Shown piece by piece: positions 56,288-64,000 of a DNA stretch of 64,000 bases (the stretch's first letter is position 1; every line of letters starts with the position of its first letter). The position numbers and the translations under genes were made by a program. Under the pieces are notes generated by a model, which ran no database searches, was not told the origin of the DNA, and saw nothing but the letters and a program-made list of their open reading frames with translations. Origin of the DNA: Isoetes taiwanensis (lineage: Eukaryota > Streptophyta > Lycopodiopsida > Isoetales > Isoetaceae); NCBI GenBank assembly GCA_021234155.1, contig JAJEKV010000032.1:4719835-4783834 (forward strand), in the 5' to 3' direction.

Positions 56288-57733
56288 ATGGCGTGTTGTA
56301 CTGCTTTAGCGGGCTCTGCCCTATGCTCTCCTTCTGTTTCAGGCATTGTGCCTACGAAGACCATGGCTTCACCTTTATGTGAGTCTTATAGGCCTTCTAA
56401 AGTGGTCATAGGAAGTTCTAGCTTCCTGCATGGCTTTTCAAATCTTATAGAATCTCATAGAGCGAGAAATGGTAGAAGAGATTTTGGTTCTTTCGTAGTC
56501 CGTGCAGCAAGGGAGAAATTTGAGAGAAAGAAGCCTCATGTTAACATTGGAACCATTGGTCATGTTGACCATGGAAAAACTACACTTACTGCTGCTTTAA
56601 CAATGGCTATGGCATCATTTGGAGGAAGTAAGCCAAAAAAGTACGATGAAATTGATGCCGCACCTGAGGAGAAGGCTAGGGGTATTACCATTAATACTGC
56701 TTGTGTGGAGTACGAGACTATGGAGAGGCATTATGCTCATGTGGATTGTCCTGGACATGCTGATTATGTGAAGAATATGATTACTGGTGCAGCACAAATG
56801 GATGGAGCTATTTTAGTTGTGTCAGGCGCAGATGGGCCTATGCCTCAGACCAAAGAACATGTGCTTCTGGCAAAACAAGTAGGTGTACCAAGTATGGTAG
56901 TGTTTCTGAATAAAGAAGACCAAGTTGATGATGTGGAGCTGCTCCAGCTGGTTGACATGGAAGTGAGAGAATTGTTATCTTCGTATGAGTTTCCTGGTGA
57001 TGATGTACCAATAATTTCTGGTTCAGCTTTGCTTGCACTCCAGGCACTTACAGAAAACCCTAACATTAAGAGGGGTGAGAATAAGTGGGTTGACAAAATC
57101 TATGAGTTGATGGATGCAGTGGACAACTATATTCCAATTCCACCCCGGCAGGTGGATCTTCCCTTTCTCTTGGCAGTTGAAGATGTGTTTTCAATCACTG
57201 GTCGTGGTACAGTTGCCACTGGACGTATTGAGAGAGGGAAGGTGAAGGTGGGCGATGTCGTTGATCTTGTAGGGTTGAGAGAAACAAGGACTACTACTGT
57301 TACAGGACTGGAGATGTTTCAGAAATTGCTTGATGAAGCATTGGCTGGTGATAATGTAGGTATGTTGTTAAGAGGTATCCAAAAGATTGACATTCAAAGG
57401 GGTATGGTTCTTGCAAAGCCTGGAACAATTACTCCTCACAAAAAATTTGAAGCTCAGGTGTACGTGTTGAAGAAGGAAGAGGGTGGTAGGCACTCGCCTT
57501 TCTTTCCAGGGTACAGACCGCAGTTTTACATGAGAACGACTGATGTTACAGGTAATGTTCTATCTGTAACCAGCGAAAAGGGAGAGGAGACAAAGATGGT
57601 TATGCCTGGTGATCGTATAAATATGGTAGTGGAATTGATAACACCCATAGCATGTGAAAAGAAAATGAGATTTGCAATCCGTGAAGGTGGTAAGACTGTC
57701 GGTGCTGGTGTTATTGGTGAAGTTCTGGAGTGA
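56288..57733 (+). CDS. tufA: Elongation factor Tu, chloroplast, nuclear-encoded
   Basis: 481 residues in one exon. Residues 1 to about 70 are a serine-rich, acid-poor chloroplast transit peptide; the mature protein starts near [18 protein letters not shown]. The GTPase motifs are complete: GHVDHGKT (91-98), RGITINTA (131-138), DCPGH (153-157), NKED (208-211) and SGSAL (244-248). Domains 2 and 3 follow, with [13 protein letters not shown] and a [19 protein letters not shown] block, ending VIGEVLE. It delivers aminoacyl-tRNA to plastid ribosomes. Length fits land-plant TufA (about 475-480). The ATG context (GCGATGGCG) is good. No disruption is seen, and in land plants this gene moved from plastid to nucleus. 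Confidence 0.97.
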   Translation: MACCTALAGSALCSPSVSGIVPTKTMASPLCESYRPSKVVIGSSSFLHGFSNLIESHRARNGRRDFGSFVVRAAREKFERKKPHVNIGTIGHVDHGKTTLTAALTMAMASFGGSKPKKYDEIDAAPEEKARGITINTACVEYETMERHYAHVDCPGHADYVKNMITGAAQMDGAILVVSGADGPMPQTKEHVLLAKQVGVPSMVVFLNKEDQVDDVELLQLVDMEVRELLSSYEFPGDDVPIISGSALLALQALTENPNIKRGENKWVDKIYELMDAVDNYIPIPPRQVDLPFLLAVEDVFSITGRGTVATGRIERGKVKVGDVVDLVGLRETRTTTVTGLEMFQKLLDEALAGDNVGMLLRGIQKIDIQRGMVLAKPGTITPHKKFEAQVYVLKKEEGGRHSPFFPGYRPQFYMRTTDVTGNVLSVTSEKGEETKMVMPGDRINMVVELITPIACEKKMRFAIREGGKTVGAGVIGEVLE

Positions 57734-58889
57734 AGATTCATCTAGATGCATTTAATGAGGTAAAACTCGCTTTAACTTGTACTTCTGTTATACTCATGAT
57801 TCCAAAGATGGAAATGTGGAGGCCACACGTCTGTTTCTATCGGTCAATGATCAAGCAAAAGTTTTGTCATATAGTCAGCTTTATATTCTAAGTATTCTAA
57901 TGTTGATCTGGTTGAAATGAACATATTTTAGAGGCTCTTGTGTCAGTGATATGGCACATACCTATTCTGTTAGATTAGAGATGTTGTGAAAATAAGCCCA
58001 TAATTTTACACCTAGTATTTGAGTCTGTGGATGTGGATGTATGTGGACGTGAATGTCACCTGTATCTTTAAAACATACTGAAAGAAGAATTAACATATGG
58101 CATAGGAGGAAGTCCACATAATTTGATAAAGCTTAATACAGCATTCCAATTTTAAAGAGTTTAGGGTTTAGGGAACTAAGAGAGAAGATTAATGCTGGTT
58201 TTTGAGGTACGAATGCAACACAAGCCTATGAGGCAAAGAAAAATTCAAGGTATTTCTTGATTATGTAATGGCAATAGCATCATCAAGTTTGCACTTGCAA
58301 ACTACAACCCTGCAATGCTTTGCCTCATCCAAGTAAAGCTATGGAGAGATTAGATATGCACGCCTAGTTGAGTGCTTAAAATACATAATTTGGTGCCATT
58401 TTTAGATTTGAATGAATACCGTGCATGTTTGTGGCATGGCTGTGTGGGATAAATCTTAGGTCAATTTCATGTATCTCACATTTTCTTTCTTATGTTTCTA
58501 ACCTGGTTTTCTTATAAACATAAAATGTCTTTGTGGTTTCAGCATTCAGCATTGTGTTGTTTGCAAAAGCAGCAAATTGTTTGGCATGGCATGCTTTGCA
58601 AACGTAGCAGCCTGAGTTTCCACTGGTAGTTTATGCATGGGTTATGCCAACGCAATTTTCCCTTACCAAAACTCCCTCTCATAAAGAGAATAGTTTGCTA
58701 CTAAAATTTAGTTAGGTGTTGTTCTTTAGTTGCCCAAAGGGGAAACTCTTGGATTAGCAAAACAATTTCATCCTTTCCCTTCCACTAAATAACTTCCATA
58801 TCCAGCTGCACATCTCCATATCTCCATATGAACTTTTAACATACATTTAATAAACCGAAAGAAATTCCGAGTGCGGCAGCCCCTCATTT
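57734..58889. other. EF-Tu 3' region and unassigned DNA
   Basis: The EF-Tu 3' UTR and polyadenylation site should lie in the first few hundred bases, but no single signal stands out. Beyond that no gene or repeat is recognised. Confidence 0.4.
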
Positions 58890-58899
58890 GATTTTCTTG

Positions 58900-59395
58900 T
58901 ATTAAATACTCAAAGAAGTTACAAAGCAAAACTCATATGAGACAGAGATAAGATCCTTGTCATCATCAGATAATGTGGACACCAAGTACTGATCGTACAA
59001 TCTATCTTTAATCTCGCGAAGCACTTGGTTCGGGGTACGAGAAACATTCTTAAATACTAGATGACACTAACTTTTCCAAATGACCCAGTAGGCCAGCGCT
59101 CGTGTGATATGGAATGCTAATTTCTTAAGCCTTGGCCAACGTCCAGGAAGTGAATTGAGGAGAATCTACTGATGATGAGATGCGACAGAAACCGAGCCTG
59201 AATTCATGCCCATGTGATGTGTACATTGTCATACAAGACGAAATAGTGCTCAATAATCTCAGGCGACAGCTTGCATATAGGGCAGAGTGAACTTACTCGT
59301 GGCTTAAATGAGTGGACCTTCATATTTACTCGGATTGATCGATGAAGAAATTTATTGCACCACGAACATTTCTCTTTCTTGATATCTAACACAAA
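58900..59395 (-). pseudogene. L1-type LINE, C-terminal end (zf-RVT)
   Basis: The minus strand reads KCSWCNKFLHRSIRVNMKVH, then SLCPICKLSPEIIEHYFVLY, a zf-RVT finger (C..C...H; the last cysteine is replaced by tyrosine), then after frame changes AFHITRALAYWVIWKS. This is the C-terminal end of plant L1 elements. Several stops are present and nothing upstream of the finger remains. Confidence 0.7.
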
Positions 59396-60480
59396 GTACT
59401 AACACGACGACCATGCAATACAAAGTACTAATGACTCCACCTATAATCTACCCAATAGTACTATGTGGGTTGCCTATTTTTTTATGACTAAGAAAATAGT
59501 TTTGAGATATATTTATTGTATTTGATTTGGTCTCAAGAGGTACTACTAATTTAACCTACTCATTCAAGGAAAATTTATAGGATGGATTTGGTTATATTTG
59601 TTAAAATAAACCCTTTCACAGATGTGATAGAGAGGGTGTAAACCCTTTTTAGAGCTTATCTCAGTTTTGCAACTTTTTGTTTTCTATATGTTCTGAATAT
59701 GCCCTTTTTTCTAATAGCCCTTAAAAAACCATCCCTGGATTAAACATACTCGAAATCAAAGAATTCTTGGGACAATATAAGCTCATGGTTTGGCGGGAGG
59801 ATTTTATATTTTGCTATTGCCACAGGACATGTTATCAAGGTCAGGGGCAGACTTGTCCCAAGACAATTTTGTGGCATGAGAAAAGATCATTGCAAGTTTG
59901 ACGCATTACAATGGCATGAAAACGTGGAGTTGGCTAAATAGGAGAAAAATGAAAAGCTGAACTCGTATTTGATAACATGTGCTAAAGCCAATACCAAAAG
60001 TAGAAACAAGGCGCCGACAGGGAAAGGAAACTATTAAGATCCATCTGCTCCACCATAACCAAATAGCTTCACCATAGAAAAGCCCATGAATTGATCAAGC
60101 GCATCTTGATAAAAACTCAGCTGATAATGGATGGCCGGATATACCATCAAAAAAGGCCAGATATACCACATCTCGGAATGGGCGTCCTTCGAAAACTATC
60201 AAGAAATACATGAACGTAATGAAATACAATTTAAGATACAAAACAATGATTCATACATCCAAGGGAAGATATTCAATGAATCAAATAGCTCATATATTAC
60301 TGGAATTAGATGAAGCTGCATTTCCTAAACCAGTTGCTCTAGCTCTGAATTCTTGGAAGCAATTATTGTTGTTGATATTGAACATGTTGATGGTAATGTG
60401 ATTGCTATTGAAGGTTCTGCTGATGCTAGAGGTAGCAGCGAAAGTGGTTGGGATATGTGAGTAGTTAGGCACTCTATTGA
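59396..60480. other. Unassigned intergenic DNA
   Basis: No gene is recognised. Some of this may be decayed 5' sequence of the L1 element that becomes recognisable at 60.5 kb. Two short frames near 60131-60401 show no motif. Confidence 0.4.
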
Positions 60481-60486
60481 AGTGAT

Positions 60487-60876
60487 ATGGCACTCATAGC
60501 CATGACTTTGGGCTGTGAGTATCTCTCCCCTAGTAGTAAATCTAAGATTCTTGGTATTCCTTTTGCTCTAATGACTAATGCTAGTGATTTATGGCATGAG
60601 ATTATTGAAAAGTTTAGTAGAAAGGTTGATCTCCTTAATAGTAAATATATTTCTAAGAATGGTAGATCTATTATTGCTAACTCTATCACATCTTCCTCTC
60701 ATATGTACGAATCCTCCATTCTTCTAGCCCTTAAGAAGGTCACTGCCAAGCTCCAGGGAATTGCTAGGAGATTCATAGCCAGTGGTGGAAATAGGAGGTG
60801 TTGGATCCCAGTCTCTACGGCAAAATGCTGTAAGAAAAGAAAAGAGGGAGGACTGGGTGAGAATAATCAATATTGA
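60487..60876 (+). pseudogene. L1 reverse transcriptase, C-terminal (thumb) part
   Basis: The frame reads ILGIPFALMTNASDLWHEII then EKFSRKVDLLNSKYISKNGR, ANSITSSSHMYESSILLALK, KLQGIARRFIASGGN and KEGGLG, the classic plant L1 block downstream of the YADD site. The catalytic core itself is missing. It ends at a stop at 60874. Confidence 0.88.
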
Positions 60877-61378
60877 GAAACAGAGTGTTGCCCTTGCTGC
60901 CAAATAGATTTTCAGGGCAGGGCATGGACTCATCAATCACCCGGTATCCAGCCTAATAAATTACTATCTTTCTCGATGCCACCCTTTTGGCTGGAGAAAT
61001 GTAAGGATGTCTCTACCTCACAGTCTTTACTTTGATTTCTCTATTCCTATTAATCTTCCAGGTATAATAAAAAGGTGGATCAAAGCTTGAAACTCGGTAA
61101 GGGGGATGTTTTCATGGAAGGAGGGGCTTGCCATAGACCAAACTATGTTCTGGAACCCCTCCCTTCTATTGGATAACCCCAGGATGTGCCCGGCTCTCCA
61201 CTTCCCAGACCAATGCAAAATTTGGACAGATTTTGGAATTACACATATTTCTTATTCATTCAATTCATTGAGTTCCAGGATTTTGTCCTCTCTCATCTTG
61301 GAGATGAACATGCCAATCTTTACAATATTCTGAGGGAGGCCCTTGCAACAGAAGTATGGAATGATTAGCAAACCACTT

Positions 61379-61912
61379 GGCATATCAATGGTATTGTAGG
61401 CTATAAGGTCAAAAGTGCCTACAAGTTTCTCGCCTCATCTTTTACTCTTTTCCTGCACTCTAAATGGAACATTAGTAAGGATAGATGCAAGATTAATCTA
61501 AAGTTTATGTGGAGCTCCCCTATTAATCCCAAAATTAAATCTTTTATATGGCAGCTCTGGTACAAAGCTCTTGCCACCAATGATAAAAGATACATATTGC
61601 ATGTCTTATCCTAACCTGTGTGACAGATGTCTACAGACTCCTGGGGATGAAGGGCATTTATTTAAAGGATGGCTTTGGTCAGAATGGGTTCTGGAGCTAG
61701 CCTCTGAAGCATTCCACATTTCTAACTTAACCAATGCACCTTTAGTGGACATTCTCTTTCCACCCTCTCCAAATGACTGGAGAATCTTTCTCCTCTTATG
61801 GAGAATGTGGAAAGCTCGAAATTCTATTATATTTGATCAGGAGATTATTTGGCCCCACGTTGTGATTCGGCAGACCAAATATGACATCAAGTGGATCCAA
61901 GAGTTTTTCTAG
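61379..61912 (+). pseudogene. L1 zinc finger (zf-RVT) and C-terminus
   Basis: Frames read KVKSAYKFLASSF, NPKIKSFIWQLWYKALATND, then after a frame change NLCDRCLQTPGDEGHLFKG, then DWRIFLLLWRMWKARNSIIF. The C..C...H finger and the W-R-M-W-K-A-R-N motif are standard. The last finger cysteine is missing (H-L-F-K-G-W). Confidence 0.82.
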
Positions 61913-62443
61913 TCTAACCCTCTCCTTCCTTTTCAGGTAACATTCTGGTGTTAATCAAAAGGACGAGGTGGGAGAGGATCAATCTTGTGATAAATGATAT
62001 GTGGCTGGATCAGTTTGGGTCGAGTCCTGTGTTCTACCATGGAGACTACTAGATGCGAATGTTCTTGCACTCAACATTACAATGCAAGGAAGGGACTTAT
62101 TTGTGAAGCAATTGATTAGTCTGATCGGTTTAATCCAGCAAAATGTCAGATCTGTGGCTGTCCTTACTGTCACTTCATCAATTAAAGCCATGGAATTAGA
62201 AGAAAAGACAAAAGAAAGACCGAGTATTAGTTGATTGCTCATCTCTGAAACCTTTTAAAAGACTACCTCGGTTTCTATTTTATTTCAAAGGTCGACGCTG
62301 CCCTTATAAACAACCCTTTTTTTCTTATCTCTCTTGGACCACATCATTGAGAGACTATCGGATATTCTCCTCTATGTAGGCGTATGTACCTAGATGTATA
62401 TCCTTTTCATATATTGATTAAATACTGCCTTCAATAAAAAAAG

Positions 62444-64000
62444 ATAGTGGCACTAGAAGCAATACTTTTTATTGTTGTAGGCACTTGATGAGATTTGTTG
62501 CATTTCTATCCACATTTTCCATAGAGAGCGTGTATCTTTTTCCAGACCAAGGCAAAACTGAGTTTTTGATATTTGATCCAAAAGTGAACTTACACATGAG
62601 GATAATGCACATAGAAGGACCAGAAATTTCTTATGATCCAATTTCTGCACTAATGTTCTACACCCTATAAAAACAAGAGGCATGTTGATGTTTTTGAGAA
62701 CAAATGTAGTTCCCAAATGCCATATTTAGAGTGCACTATGTTTATAACATGTATACAATCCTTCAAATATGTGGACCAATATCGATAACAACATAAACTA
62801 GACCTGTAATTTAGGTTTAACAATGTGTGTAGAAGACAATTACCAAGCTAAGGCCACGATAAAGGAGATTGTTCTGATGTAAAAATGGCCAAGCACCAGG
62901 TCCAAGATATGGCTCGTATATACATAAGGGCCAGCCCGTGCACTCTAGCTTACCATCTTCTCTTTCACGAAGTTCGGTTTTCTCTTTCTCAGCCCTTTTC
63001 ACTCCACGATGAACACCTTCAAAATTTCTATGTAGTTGTTCCTTTCTTTCCTCTAGCTATAAAGTGCAAAAAAATTGTTAGCTTTATTGACTGCAGCATT
63101 ATAAAATAAAAATGGACAAACTGACAATCATCAGACCGTACAAATAGAAATCGAATAGAACGCTGCCCATTATTCTGCATCGTTATGCACAACTACTATT
63201 GCCCAGAAATGTGAATGCAGCCTAAACTATAGAAGAAAAAGAAAACACAGTTAGAACAACAGGAGTAACGGCGTAGCAAGAATTAGAAGCGGAAATCAAA
63301 ATCTCAAACCCTAGCTACTAGCAAAACCATGGGATTATTGTGTCATAAATCTTCTCTGGGTTGGCAATTCTCACCACAAAACTTTGAGGAATTTGAGATT
63401 AGTTTTAGAAAATCCTGCCGACGGAGGTCCAGGCGAAAAGCCCAAAAGAAAAACCCAAAGATGATGAGTAGCCAGAATACTGTTCGGAGAAGCCAGCGCA
63501 GAAGCAGAGGAGGAAATTGGGATGGTCGGAGAAAGGGAAAAGTAATTTTCAAGGACTTTCTAATTTCCATGCCCGTCTGATGCAAAATTAAGAGATCTAA
63601 TTGTTGAGATGAAAATAAGCTGACGTGGCAGGACACGTGGCATAGCGAGAATTGCAGCAAAGTGTGCACCTCGGGTTAGGCAACCCTGCTAAAAAAAAGG
63701 AAAAAAAGAAAAACATTATTGACAGTGTAAGCTTTGTGTTGTATGTAAATTCCTTGGGCATTCCACTTCTAGTTTGCAGAAAATAAAGCAGCAGAGCACG
63801 GTTCCACCTAAAAACGAAGAAACATCCTAGGAATGAATTATGGACAGTGGGTTGAGATTGCAAAAAGAAGTTTAATGAGAATTTATCCTTAATGGATTAA
63901 GTCAATATGGGTGATAGGTACCCATAAAAAGGCATTGCCTAGCAAGTGCTAGACTAATTCCATAAATAACTATTTGAACAATATTGATAAAGTAAATGAT
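62444..64000. other. Unassigned intergenic DNA
   Basis: No gene is recognised. Near 63622-63642 the bases CTGACGTGGCAGGACACGTG hold two ACGTG cores (G-box/ABRE-like) 13 bases apart, which could mark a promoter, but I cannot name a transcript. An 83-residue basic frame (63329-63580, R/K-rich) begins about 300 bases to its left on the plus strand and lacks family motifs. Confidence 0.35.

Larger units (their letters stand above)
60481..62443 (+). mobile_element. 5'-truncated plant L1-type LINE
   Basis: Reverse-transcriptase C-terminus, zinc finger and a 3' end with short poly(A) are readable in order. The tail region TATTGATTAAATACTGCCTTC then AATAAAAAAA at 62415-62443 is typical of plant L1 ends. 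The region from 61913 to 62340 may be decayed RNase H and 3' UTR. Stops and frameshifts make it inactive. It is a different clade from the microsatellite-tailed LINEs at 11-15, 33 and 48 kb. Confidence 0.8.

Noticed and set aside
63329-63580. 83-residue arginine/lysine-rich frame as a small basic protein gene
   Set aside because: No family motif or splice or promoter evidence ties to it; the ACGTG motifs nearby are downstream of it.

Overview
This is nuclear DNA of a land plant with a large, transposon-filled genome. It is AT-rich with GT-AG introns, a nuclear gene for chloroplast EF-Tu, PPR-type fragments, plant-style L1, copia, gypsy, CACTA and PIF/Harbinger elements, and non-autonomous LTR elements primed by tRNA-Asp or initiator tRNA-Met. 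Gene sparsity and nesting would suit a fern or another large-genome plant; the species cannot be read from the window.

Only two genes look intact. One is a three-exon minus-strand gene at 5247-7328 for a 523-residue tryptophan-rich protein with GW/WG motifs. The other is the single-coding-exon plastid EF-Tu gene at 56288-57733, probably with a 5'-UTR intron. They are separate transcription units.

Layout. 1-3.6 kb: anonymous DNA and the 3' end of a gypsy element. 5.2-7.4 kb: GW-protein gene. 8.9 kb: ABCG fragment. 9.3-14.2 kb: exon-like debris split by a minus-strand LINE. 14.2-15.2 kb: a LINE copy carrying only an ORF1-type protein. 19.5-28.6 kb: a non-autonomous LTR element with identical terminal LTRs and a TCTAG target duplication, holding a third LTR and a second LTR element in the opposite direction. 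28.9-30.6 kb: tandem and direct repeats. 32.1-45.1 kb: a gag-only gypsy element (target duplication GTATG). A LINE lies in its interior, and its 5' LTR is split by a roughly 7.9 kb block holding fragments of SSU72, a PPR gene and epsilon-COP, a Harbinger MITE and a copia element. 45.1-52.9 kb: a LINE remnant, split by a small terminal-inverted-repeat element, itself split by a CACTA element (target duplication TGA), which contains a 3.7 kb LINE. 53.0-55.1 kb: a gypsy LTR with primer site beside an integrase fragment. 56-58 kb: EF-Tu. 58.9-62.4 kb: two L1-type LINE remnants. The rest is anonymous.

The main results are the insertion histories, most of which are supported by matching target duplications visible in the sequence; the gene-fragment block inside a gypsy LTR; the ORF1-only LINE; and the LINE copies that share a 3' end but carry different microsatellite tails. 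No clearly new defence or metabolic system was found.
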